Shown here: piece after piece, positions 49,533 to 60,399 of the stretch
Position numbering within the stretch: the stretch's first letter is position 1
How the letters are laid out: every line of letters begins with the position of its first letter
NCBI RefSeq assembly: GCF_040712315.1
Contig: NC_134022.1
Location: 1,302,001 to 1,366,000, forward strand
Reading direction: 5' to 3'
Length of the DNA stretch: 64,000 nt
Source: Castanea sativa
Lineage: Eukaryota > Streptophyta > Magnoliopsida > Fagales > Fagaceae
Made by a program: the position numbers and the translations under genes
The notes under the pieces: model-generated
What the model saw: only the letters and a program-made list of their open reading frames with translations
Database searches by the model: none
Told to the model about the DNA's origin: nothing

Positions 49533-49700
49533 GAATTCGATGGTAGAGAAAAGTATATGAATTTTGAGAGAGAGAGAGAGAGAGAGAGATAGGTACAGCT
49601 AAATGATTAGTTGTGTTGTTTGTGAGGTGGGTTTGAGCTTTCAGTTGTAGCGTGGCGGGGTTGTGGAGAAAGGAAAGGAAAGGAAAGGAAAGGAAAGAAG
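49498..49700. repeat. (GA)n and (AAAGG)n microsatellites upstream of SYP22
   Basis: (AG)13 at 49501-49526, (GA)11 at about 49566-49589 and five to six AAAGG units at 49668-49697. On the SYP22 coding strand these read as (TC)n and (CCTTT)n, a composition common in plant core promoters and leaders. Confidence 0.85.
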
Positions 49701-50112
49701 CTTTGTTGTTGTTGTCGATTATTCGGTCCGGGCATGTCGATGTGGACCACTTTTTCAAAAGGGATACGTGGGGCGTTGGGATAGGACACAATCATTCTGT
49801 TTCTATTTTAGGGAATCGTCTTTTGTTTTGTTTTTAATTCCCCTAATTAAATTCTAGGCTGTGTTTCGTGTGTTTTGTTGTTTCATTGTGATTTTCAAAA
49901 GGTAGGTATTCGCATCTTGATCTCTTTCTTGTTTCTATGTTTATTATGTTTTTAATGATGAAAGTAATATGGTGGGTAACGATGGTGTAACTTAGTTTAA
50001 TCTCTGTTGGTTAAAATGATAATTTTTAAATCACAAGTTAAAAAAGTTAAAATTGTCCAAACTACATGTGGGTAAAGTACGATTAACCCATATTTTTTAT
50101 TATATAGATAGG

Positions 50113-51525
50113 TGTAAGGACGCAATTCATGCCTAGGCCCAACGAGAAGGAGGGTATAGGCCCAAAGAGTCCAATGCAATAAATTTATAGAGTGCTAGGG
50201 GTGTTCGCGGTGCGGTGCGGTGTCATTTTGGGTCATTTTTAGCACCGCACTTTGCGGTGCGGTTTAGCTAAAACTATAACTGCACCGCACCTTATTTTTG
50301 TGGTCACATGTGCGGTGCGGTGCGGTATAAAGTTTAGCTAAAACCATAACCGAACCGCACCGCACCGCACCTTATTTTTGTGGTCACATATGCGATGCGG
50401 TGTATAAGATGCGGTTTGAATGACTTGAAGTTGGTATATTTTTCAAATTTTGGGCTTTTTCTACCCAGTCCAAAACTAATTTTTCCCTTTGTTTTGGTCC
50501 AAGTTTTAAACTATTGAACTAGTTTTTCTTTATTTTGGGCTGACTTTCCTAATCAAAACTTGTTAGGGTTATCAAACTTTTTTTTTTTTTTTTGAAAACT
50601 AAGATTATTAAACTATTAATAATATATTTAATATTAATATATAAAGAGGGTGCGATGCGGTGCGATTTGTGCGGTTTTCTTATTATAAAACCGCAAACCG
50701 CACTGCATTATGCGGTGCGGTGCATTATTACTTGCGGTGCGGTGTGGTTATGCCATTTTGCGGGCGGTTTTTGCGGTTTATGCAGTTTGGTGAACACCCC
50801 TATAGAGTGTGGGTCAGAAATCTTAATTCTAATGAGCTTACACAGTAACACCAATGGCTTAAGATCACGAAACAATAAGGATGAACAGGTTTATGAGATG
50901 AAACTTATCCTTGGACTCAAGCTGAGAACCAAGTACTTATATTTCTCTTCACTTAAAGATTAATTAACAATATTCAGACTACAATGTTTTTCTTTCTATC
51001 TCTCAATCCCCCCTTATCCGGGGCCTCCTTCCTTCTTATACTCCATCCCCCCTTCATCCTTGCTCTCCATGTGTAGATCCAGACTGCTAACATGGATACT
51101 TATCCCATCAGCACCTCCTTGAAGTCTTTAGGTAACAGTTGTAAGGCTGAGAATCACTGTTTAGATATCACTTCCTCATTAATGCGGCTAGAGACTTAGG
51201 TACAGAGCATTCAATGCGGTAGTAGCAGCTTTCTGTGAGATATTTCCCAACCGCCCTTGCTCTTTGTGCCCTTATGAAACATATCTTCATCCCCACAACC
51301 TTCCAAAATATCATTCTAGTCAACACGACATACCATTTGATCCTCATTGCATTTAGCCGAGGATGTATCCCTCCTCAGATTATTTACATTCGCTTCGTCC
51401 GCCATATTTGCTCTTGGGTTTGCAAGTTGGGTATCATTATTACCATCAATCCGTTCTCGACCAAGTAAGCGTCTTCGGACCAAACCTATGGCCCAAAAAC
51501 GTATCTTAGGCCTTTTATCCTCACA
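50113..51525. mobile_element. Solo LTR interrupted by a hAT-like element
   Basis: The block starts TGTAAGGACGCAATTC and ends TTTTATCCTCACA, so it has TG...CA ends with complementary tips (TGTAAGGA / TCCTCACA). The flanks ATAGG and ATAGA agree at 4 of 5 bases, consistent with an old 5-bp target duplication. Removing the 606-bp insertion and one 9-bp duplication leaves about 798 bp, a usual LTR size. No gag-pol sequence is attached. Confidence 0.65.
50195..50800. mobile_element. hAT-like non-autonomous element made of GCGGT repeats
   Basis: TATAGAGTG lies at both ends outside the element (50186-50194 and 50801-50809), and the termini are CTAGGGGTGTTC and, complemented, GGGGTGTTCACC. Both subterminal regions are packed with GCGGTGCGGT, in direct and inverted orientation (ACCGCACCGCACC). 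An 8- to 9-bp duplication and TAGGG-type ends fit hAT. Clustered short subterminal repeats are typical transposase-binding sites in that superfamily. It has no transposase. Confidence 0.85.
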
Positions 51526-51663
51526 ATAGACGTTGCTATTGTATTTTGTTCATACACATTTGTGTTTAAATGCCAACTTTCACCTTAAATGTCAAAATAC
51601 ATATATTTTCATGTTGAAGTTGTAGGAACAACAAAACAAAAGTCATATAATTCGCCCAAATTG

Positions 51664-52641
51664 AATGAGACAGATGTTGAAATAGCTTCATCAATCAATA
51701 TTGAAAGCATATACTCAAGATTACTTAACAGGTTTACAGTTACACTTACAAATACAGATCTCAAGGATTTAAATGCAACAACATAGAGGCCACAAAATGA
51801 AGACAAAATGCATGACTTAGGTACGAAATTATAACAGAACAAGCAAACAAATGATTCATTACCTATGAAATTATAACAGTTAAATTACATTGAGGCAGAC
51901 CTATCAGTAAGGGAACACGGTGAGGGGAGGAAGTAAAGGAGGGGACTGATGCTCTGTATAGCACGAGAGAGGTGGCAAAGGATGAGGATGAGGATTCCAT
52001 CTGAATGAAGAAGTGGAACTAAATAAGCCCTAAGCTGGATTAATGTGAAATGATTTGAGTTAGATTGAGATGTGAAAGAAAGCTGCAACAAGAAATAAAG
52101 AAAATGAAAAATACTACCTAACCAAGCCCTTGGCACTATGTGAGTTTGACTTAGAGCAAAGGGGGTAGGTGGACTCCAATCCGTGTTGATGAGGGTTGGG
52201 ATCTTTATGAGGGTTAGGGGCAGTTTGGCGAAGAATTATGATTATGAGCAAGGAGTTTAATGGGATTGACTTAGGTCGGTGATGCAGTGTGAGGGACAGA
52301 GCATGTAGAAGACGCCGCGGATGGGTCGGTGAGGATTTCAAAGGCGCTAGATGAGATGGGGTTGAGATGACGTTGGCGTGGTGATCTGTTGTGAGGGAGA
52401 GGGCTTTGACTATGGTGAGATGGGTCGGTGAGAAAAGCTATAGCAGTGGGTGAGATGGGCCAGTGAAGATTTTAATGCCGCTGGGTTAAAGCTCTGACTG
52501 TGTGGGTGAGTTCTGATCTTGGTTAATGCAGATGGATTCGGCATGAAAAGGGCAAAGGTTCTGATGAGAGGAAGAGATGAGACACTACACAGATATGTCT
52601 GACCAAGTGGACCCATACAGTGTTCAAAATAATTACCCAAT
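51664..52641. repeat. Copy A of a ~978-bp direct duplication
   Basis: Starts AATGAGACAGATGTTGAAAT and ends AATAATTACCCAAT. Copy B at 52702-54001 repeats it nearly base for base apart from one 322-bp insertion. A weaker match extends up to 50 bp further upstream. Frames on the minus strand are short and not recognised. The region shows neither TG...CA ends nor internal retroelement sequence. Confidence 0.9.
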
Positions 52642-52701
52642 AGGTGTTCAAAGCAAAGGCAACAAATTCAACCAAGGAAACACATATAGTAGTTCAAACT
52701 A

Positions 52702-54001
52702 AATGAGACAGATGTTGAAATAGCTTCATCAAACAATATCGAAAGCATATACTCAAGATTACTCAACAGGTTTACAATTACACTTACACATACAGATCTT
52801 AAGGATTTAAAGGCAACAACACAGAGGCCACAAAATGAAGGCAAAATGCATGACCTAGGTACGAAATTGTAACAAAACAAGCAAACAAATGATTCACTAC
52901 CTACGAAATTATAACAATTAAATTACATTGAGGCAGACCTATCAGTAAGGGAACATAGTGAGGGGAAGAAGCAGAGGAGGACACTAATGCTCTGTATAGA
53001 ACAAGAGAGGTAGAGGAGGATGAGGATTCTGATTCCATCTAAATGAAGAGGTGGGACTAAATAAGCCCTAAGCTGGATTAATGTGAAGTGATCTGAGTTA
53101 GATTTAGATGTGAAAGAAAGCTGCAACAACAAATATGGAAAATGAAAAATACCTGACCAAGCCCTTGGCACTGTGTGAGTTTGATTTAGGGTCCGTTTGG
53201 ATAGAACTTATTGCTGAAAACTGAAAACACTGTAGCAAAATAATTTTTAAATGTGTGAATAGTATCGTGAGACCCTTTTTTTTTTTTAATAAAGTGCTTG
53301 TGGGTCCTGTGAACAGTGCATAAATAGTAACTTTGTCTCCCGCACAGTGCTGAACAGTACCGGTTCCTGTTCATGAACAGTAACTAGTGCAGTGAAATAA
53401 CGTGCATGAACAGTATCGGTTACTGTTCATGCACGTTGAAAAAAAGAAGAAGAAGGAGAAAGCACAAAAACTCAAAACACAACAATTATAATCTGGATCC
53501 AAACGGTTACTTAGAGCGGAGGGGGTGGGTGGACTCCAATCCGTGTTGGTGAGGGTTGGGATTTTTATGAGGGTTAAGGGCAGTTGAGCGAAGAATTATG
53601 ATTTTGAACAAGGGGTTTAATGGGATTGACTTAGGTTGGTGATGCGGTGTGAGGGACAGAGTGTGTAGAAGACGTCGCGGATGGGTCGGTGAGGATTTTA
53701 AAGGCGCTGGGTGAGATGAGGTTGTGATGACGTTGGCGTGGTGATCCATTGTGAGGGAGGGGGCTTTGACTACAGTGAGATGGGTCGGTGAGGAGAGTTA
53801 TGGCGATGGGTGAGATAGGTCAGTGAGGATTTTAATGCCGCTGGGTTAAAGCTCTGACTGTGTGGGTGAGTTCTAATCTTGGTTAATGCAGTTGGATTCG
53901 GCGCGAAGAGGGCAGAGGTTTTGATGAGAGGAAGAGATGAGACACTACACAGATATGTCTAGCCAGGTGGGCCCATACAGTGTTCAAAATAATTACCCAA
54001 T
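52702..54001. repeat. Copy B of the direct duplication, carrying a MITE
   Basis: Same sequence and order as copy A with scattered substitutions, mainly transitions. It is interrupted at the TTA corresponding to 52151 in copy A by the 322-bp element at 53189-53510. Without the insertion and its duplicated TTA, it is 975 bp. Confidence 0.9.
53189..53510. mobile_element. MITE with GTTTGGAT ends and TTA target duplication (copy 3 of a family)
   Basis: It begins GGGTCCGTTTGGATAG and ends CTGGATCCAAACGGTTAC. TTA stands on both sides (53186-53188 and 53511-53513), while the empty site in copy A has a single TTA, so insertion and duplication are shown directly. A 3-bp TTA target suggests the PIF/Harbinger (Tourist-like) group. 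At 53401-53435 there is a perfect hairpin with 15-bp arms CGTGCATGAACAGTA. Confidence 0.9.
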
Positions 54002-54009
54002 TGCCACTG

Positions 54010-56220
54010 AGAAACGTTGTTTGTTATTTTAAAACAGTCTGGAGGTGATTTCAAAAGCATCATTTTAAAAACTGGATTTTGAACAATCCAAACAACCCTG
54101 AACACAGATACATGACCAAACGCATGTTTTTATTTTTGGACACTAGTGTTCAGTGTTTAAACATTGAACACTAATCTTTAAAATCCATGACCAAACAGGC
54201 TCTATAAAAAGTTGTTTTCATTTTTTGTTCTCAAACCCATATTTTTGGATCTTGTTTTTAAAAACTAAGAGCAAAAAAAAAAAAAAAAAAAAAAAGATAA
54301 ACATACTTTTAGGTGATGAAACCCACAAAAGAACATAAAATGAAATGAAACCCATATTTTTGGATCTTGTTTTTAAAAACTGAGAACCAAAAATGGAACC
54401 AGACATATTTTTAGGTGGTGGGACTCACGGAAAATAGAAAATTGAACCAAACAAGCCCTAGTGTTTTCGAATTCATAAAATATTAAGTTCATTGAAATTT
54501 TTAGTAAGAAAACTCAAATCAAATAGGGCCACCACCAATGGTTGTTTATTTTACACCGCACAAACTCCAGATCTCTCTCTCTCTCTCCTTGGCAAGATTG
54601 ATTTTTATCTCTTACTATAACCATCCATTCGTCCCTCTCACTACTCACTCTTTGTCCATCCCTTTCTCTCTCCTTATGTTCATGAGTTTGGGTTGCCGAT
54701 ATAGAGATTTCTGTTTTCAGTTTACTGTGTTGTTGGGTTTGGTTTTGTTGTGTTGATGGATGTGGGTCGTCGATCTTGGGATGGTTGTGGTTGCGGTGTG
54801 GCCATGTGTGGTTGTGGATGTGGGGTGTGAATCGTTGTTATTGTGGTTTGAGGCTTGGGCTATGTTAGAGGTGGGTTTGTGCCATTAATGGTTAGGGGCC
54901 TTTTCTTTTAGTTTTGCGGTGGTGTTGATGGTTGGATTGTTTCTTTTGGCTTTCAGAGGTTCTTTCTTTTGGTTGTGTGGCTGTTGGTGGTGGTGATGGG
55001 CTGGGTTTGGATTTGTTGTGATAGGTGGAATTTTTTATCGTTGGTATTGGTATTGGTGTTGGTGTGAGAGCGAATTTTTAATTGGAAAAACTAGTGCCAA
55101 ACAACAATGCAAGTTGTTTTTTAAGTTGGGAAAATAGAGTTTGACAACATAAAATGAATACAAAATTTGGAAAACAAACCCAAGAGGAACCAAACAATGT
55201 CTAGAATTTTCCTGAAGAAGAAGTGATTATCTATGTCATGGAAAAAATGGTTTCTCAAAAAGACGTTCAGATTATAAGAAATCACATTTGAAAAAATGAC
55301 AACAAATCAACTTCAAAGACTCATCCCATTTAGACTAGTCCATTTCCAAGCTCAATAATTTTTGACATAATGCACCAAGTGGAATAAAGTCGAATGCTTT
55401 GAAAACGTTGTAAGATCTTTTTGAAAATAGTAAAAAAAAAAAAAAAACCAAAAAATCAAAGCTGGGTAAGGCCTCCAACTAAGTGCTCAAAGTCAATACC
55501 TCAAAACTAGGACTCTATGTGTGGTAGTTACATCATTTGCTTAAATTTAACAGTCTCTTTGAATGGTAAACAATTAATATCTCAATTTTGTTCTAAACAA
55601 TCCCAAAAGCTCCAAAAAATTCATTTCTTGATTTTCTTTCATAAAAATCAAGGCTTCAAGGGTATGTTTCTTCAATTCTCTCTTTAAATTATAGTTATAA
55701 TATGAATGATATGCTTGTGATGGAATTGGCTTGATAAATTCTTCCTTAATTGATGCTTGGATGAAACTTTTTGCATGGGTATGTGATTATATTGTCAATT
55801 TTAATGATGGAAATCACATATATTATGCATGAGCTTTGATGTGAATTTCTCCATGCATGTTTTTCTTATTCTTACATAATGATTCACATTCTCTAATCTC
55901 TATGTTTATCATCAAGTTTCATCTCCTTTGTTTCACACATCTTAATCTACAAGGGTATTGGCTTGCATGCTTGAATTTATATGGCTTAATATGCTCATGT
56001 GTGCTTAGATTCACATGTTGGCTAATGTGTATGTTGATTTGCATAGCTAGAGCTATATGTTTTGATACGAAGGCATATAACTAGGTTTACATTTTGATTG
56101 CTTAGATTCACATGCTTGATTTATCATTATGCTTATCTCATCATTTTTAATTACAAGTTATTTAATGTCATTGTGTTAATGTCAATTTCCCTTGGATATA
56201 TGTGGATTTGCATGCTATCT
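54010..56220. other. Repeat-rich spacer
   Basis: At about 54220-54415 a unit with AAACCCATATTTTTGGATCT occurs twice, separated by an A-run. 54770-55070 is TG/GG-rich (GGTTGTGG, GGTATTGGT units). 55600-56220 is plain AT-rich sequence. No gene seen. Confidence 0.45.
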
Positions 56221-56417
56221 TCATAGATAGCATTGTGAGCTCATGATCCCACAATAAGATTACACCATTTTTAAAATAAATTTTCAAAGAAATGCTTTCC
56301 AAAATTGATTACAAAATGATTTTCAAAAACACTTTTCAAAAAGTGTTCACATCGAATGTTTGATATAAAGCTTTTGATCCAAAAGGTGACTTTGAAATAT
56401 TTTTAAAGGTTTTCCCA

Positions 56418-56419
56418 CC

Positions 56420-56455
<36 letters not shown>

Positions 56456-56640
56456 ATGAGATTTTCATTAAAACCCTCTTAAGGGTATTTTTCATTAAAA
56501 AAAAACTCATGAAATATTTACTAAAATGTAAAAACCCTGTTAAGGTATTTTCCACCTATAACTCATGAGATTTTCACCAAAAACCCTTCTATGCTATTTT
56601 TTTCCAAAAACTCGTGAGATTTTAGAAGCTTTTTCCTAAA
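56418..56640. repeat. Long A run and four-unit degenerate tandem repeat
   Basis: About 32 consecutive A's (from about 56422) precede four ~55-bp units sharing CTCATGAGATTTTCA and AAAACCCT(C)TTAAGGGTATTTT, each slightly different. Confidence 0.75.
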
Positions 56641-57002
56641 AGAATAAAAAAATCATTTTCCAAATTAAAAAAAATTCAAAAATGAATTTTTAAATGGTGC
56701 TGGACTCATGGATTAAATCAATGAAGCCCACGGAGCACGAGATAAAATGATATGGGCTTAGACAAAGAATGACAGTTTTATATTTCAAAGAGCCTATCAT
56801 ATGCTACTGATTTGGGAGGAGATTAACAACCCTAGGAGTTGTTATGGTGAAAGGCATGGAGCGTTATGGAGGAAACTTTGACAGTAAAACCTCCCACAAA
56901 AAGAAAAAAAATCAAGCATTTCCTTTGGAGGGCATAAACAAACTCGTTGCCAACAATAGTAAATGTTTGATGTGGTGATATTATGGTGAATAGAGGGAAA
57001 TT

Positions 57003-57113
57003 TATTAGATACTTCGGGAGTATACTTCTTTCCTCTCACATGGGGGTGAGCTCCAGGTGGGTGGGACCCATCCCTATGTGAGAGGGAGAGAGTATACTCC
57101 TGGAATACCAAAT
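57003..57113. mobile_element. Small hairpin MITE
   Basis: Left arm TACTTCGGGAGTATACTT and CCTCTCACATGGGG pair with right-side CCCTATGTGAGAGG and AGTATACTCCTGGAATA. Arms are about 42 bp around a loop of about 26 bp. Confidence 0.75.
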
Positions 57114-57239
57114 AATCACTCATGAATAGAGGATGTGAGAGATGTGAGCATAGCAGTGAGGTAATGACCCATGTTCAATGGAGATGCCCATAGCAATGGT
57201 GGTAGGGGAAGGAAGTAGATTTTAGCTAACATTATGCAA

Positions 57240-57492
57240 CTTCGAACAAGTCTTTCAAAATGATCGGTCAAAGTGATAAGAATTATTTTTAGTAATCTAT
57301 TGGTCCATATGGTATTGTAGGAATAAACTTAGAGTTAGTGAAGGTCAAGATTTATCCTAAGATATTGCAAAGTACTTAGAGGACTGTCTAGCAAGTTTTA
57401 GAGTAGCCGAGGACCAACAATTAGCTAGTCACACTGCCATTATCCACGAATGGACAGCTTCCCCACAAGATTTTGTGATGGAGCAATTTTAA
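57240..57492 (+). mobile_element. LINE relic, end of the zinc-binding region and start of a C-terminal domain
   Basis: From 57301 one frame reads WSIWYCRNKLRVSEGQDLS, then one stop, DIAKYLEDCLASFRVAEDQQ and HEWTASPQDFVMEQF. The WxIWxxRNKxR motif and a W-x-P-P-like run that follows occur between the zf-RVT and RNase H-like parts of plant LINEs. It is on the plus strand, unlike the other two relics. Confidence 0.55.
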
Positions 57493-57922
57493 ATTTTTGC
57501 TAATTCAAAATAGGGGGCATCGATGTGGTTTTATGTGATAGCAATTTGAAAGCTCGGATTTGTGTTAAAAACACAAGAGCTGTTTAGATCCCAAATTAAT
57601 AAATTACGGCTTAGTTGATTTTACTCTAACTTAGACTAAGTTTTTGTATACTAGAGAGTATACTGGTGTGTTTCGTCATTTCTATATGACTCATGTGCAC
57701 ATTCTTAAGGGGGAAAAATTGTAGCTCGTGCACATTCGTAGGATGAGAAAACCATAGGGGAGATGCATATACCAAGGGAAAGAAGACACTTCTTTTTTAG
57801 AAAACCTGTTTCACTTTGTTTTACTTTATGCTTGTTTTCTCGTTGTTTTATGGTGTTTTGAGTTACTTCTAGTATTTATGCTTTGATGATCTCATTGCAT
57901 TGTGTTTATGTGTTGGAACACA

Positions 57923-58058
57923 CTTGTGCCCTCGTTGGATCTTATATCCTTAATGTAAATACCTTTTGTGTTTTGCATTGGTTGTGTGTTCTTGTGCCCT
58001 TGTTGGATCTTGTATCCTTAATGCAAATACTTTGGTGTTTTGCATTAGTTGTGTGTTA
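57923..58058. repeat. Two-copy tandem repeat, 68-bp period
   Basis: CTTGTGCCCTCGTTGGATCT...TTTTGCATTGGTTGTGTGTT is followed at once by a copy starting CTTGTGCCCTTGTTGG (57991). Confidence 0.85.
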
Positions 58059-58431
58059 GACATGAATACATCCTTATGTTATAGTGCTTTTTTGGTTGCA
58101 TGTTCGGATGATCATTTGCTTTGCTATATAATCATTGTAGTCATTTCCATATGACTGTTTTGGTGTATGATCAAGTTGCTCATATGTTTCACATCATGGT
58201 TACTTAATTGCATTTTACTTGTTACATTATATTTGTCCTTTTATTACTTGCTTTACCTTAAGGGTCTAATATGTTTTGTGCAAGTGTTTCAAGTTACAGG
58301 TATACATGTTCTAAGTGCTTCACAGCTTCTAGATTTAGGTGTGAGTGAGTTTTGTCATTGTTCCCAAACTCACGTTTAAGTCTAAAGTCTGTTATAGGGT
58401 GTTTTGTCACGGAATAGCCAAATGGGAAGAT

Positions 58432-60399
58432 TGTAAAGTTGAGATTTACAACTATGTTTTATGTTGGCTTTATCCCATGACAAAAGTGTTGTATTTGCTT
58501 TAATTTGTTCCTTGTATTTTATGGGATTTTATTGTATTGGGTTTAGTATTAAGTTGGTAAAAAATTGAGCATAATATGAAGAATCAATGGATTTCATGAG
58601 TGTCTCGCTAGAAGCTAACTCGCGAAAGAGCTACGTGAAAAGCACATGCTAGAAGCTGAAGAGTCGTGCCAACCTAGAGGATTTCACGAGTGTCTTGCGG
58701 GTAAGGCCTTCCCGCGAGATACCCGCGAAACTCTTTGCTTTGAGTTTTTTTAAATGTGACTTTCTTACCCTTTACCCATACTATATATACCCTCGTTATC
58801 CACAAATGTATGAGAGGTCATTTAGAGAGAAAAATCTTAGATAGGTTTTCAATAACACACACACACCTATCTTTTAAAGAGAGAGCTACTGATCCTTAGT
58901 GAGAAATCATCCTAGCCTCTTCTCATTCCCTCTCCCATTGTCATACCTTGAGAGGAGATTTGTGCCCTAAACATAACCCACACATTTTCAGAGTGTAGAG
59001 AGTGTTTTGAAGCTTGGGAAGCTTTGAGGATTTGCCAAAAGAAGCCGGTGAGGTTTGGCGGATGCAATCGGGTGTATTGCAGGATCCGAAAAGCTAAATA
59101 AGACACGGTTTCGAGAAGCCTTGTTGGAGTAGGAGTTTAGAGGGCTCAAGTACATTGGGTAGATTAGGCTTAGAGGGTGCTATTTGTGTATCCTAACTTA
59201 TTATCTAGTGAATCGATTTACTGCTTGGAGGGCGGCGGAGAGGTTTTTCGTCGAGTTCTTCGGTTTCCTATTTGATAATACATCGACGTGTTATCTTGTG
59301 TTTGCATCTCTCTTCCCTTCTGTTTTAGCTTTCATTTTACTGCTGTGATTTGTTGAACATGGGTTAGAGTAGTTGTTTTGTTTGTTCACTCGCATTTATT
59401 CTAACTTAGACTAAGTGCGGAATAGAGTAAATGCGAGGGAACAAACAAAATAACCACTCTAAGCCATATTCAACAAATCACAGCAGTAAAATGAAAGCAA
59501 AAAGAGAAGGGAAGAGAGATGCAAATACAAGATAATACGTTGATGTGTTATCGAAGAGGAAACCGAAGAACTCGACGAAAAACTTCTCCGCCGCCCTCCA
59601 AGCAGTAAATCGATTCACTAGACAATAAGTTGGGATACACGAATAGCAAGAGACCCTCCAAGCCTAATCTACCCAATGTACCTAAGCCCTCCAAACTCCT
59701 ACTCCAACAAGGCTTCTCGGAATCGTGTCTTGTTTAGCTTTCCGGATTCCGCAATACACCCAATTGCATCTGCCAAGCCTCACCGGTTTCTTTTGGCAAA
59801 TCTCCAAAACTTCCCAAGCTCCAAAACACTCTCTACACTCTGAAAAGGTATGGGTTGTGTTTGCGTACAAATCTTCTTTCAAGGTATGATAATGGGAGAG
59901 GGACGGAGAGGAGGCTAGGATGATTTCTCACTAAGGATTAGTAGCTATCTCTCTAAAAGATGGGTGTGTGTGTGTTGCTGAAAACTTATCTAGGGTTTTT
60001 CTCTCTGAATAACCTCTCATACATTTGTGAGTAATGGGGGTATATATAGTATGGGTGAAGAGTAAGAAAGTTACACTTAAAAAACCTCAAGGCAGAGAGT
60101 TTTGCGGGTATTTCGCGGGAAGGCCTTACCCGCGAGACACTCGCGAAATCCTCCAGGCTGGCATGACTTTTCAGCTTCCAGCATGTGCTTCTCACGTGGC
60201 TCTTTCGCGAGTTAGTTTCTAGTGAGACACTCGTGAAATCTACTGATTCTTCATATTATGCTCGATTCTTTACCAACTTAATACTAAATCCAATACAATA
60301 AAATTCCATAAAATACAAGGAACTAATTAAAGCAAATACAACATTTTTTGTCATAAAATAAAGCCAATATAAAACATAGTTGTAAATCTCAACTTTACA
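58432..60399. repeat. Long near-perfect inverted repeat, ~0.98-kb arms with almost no spacer
   Basis: The left arm (58432 to about 59410) begins TGTAAAGTTGAGATTTACAA and the right arm (about 59410 to 60399) ends with its complement. The centre is the palindrome CTTAGACTAAG at 59405-59415. Complementarity runs arm-long: CCCGCGAGATACCCGCG / its partner, the TATA-like CTATATATACCC, and GGAGGGCGGCGGAGA. Differences are mostly C/T or G/A. Each arm by itself has LTR-like features (TG start, TATA box). Identity stops sharply at the TG/CA tips; the 5-bp flanks (AAGAT, CGGTT) do not match. Confidence 0.92.

Noticed and set aside
50592..50963. 123-codon plus-strand frame
   Set aside because: It runs out of the hAT-like element into the solo LTR and has no recognisable domain.
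51664..54001. An LTR retrotransposon with two LTRs
   Set aside because: The copies are 60 bp apart, lack TG...CA ends and have no internal coding region.
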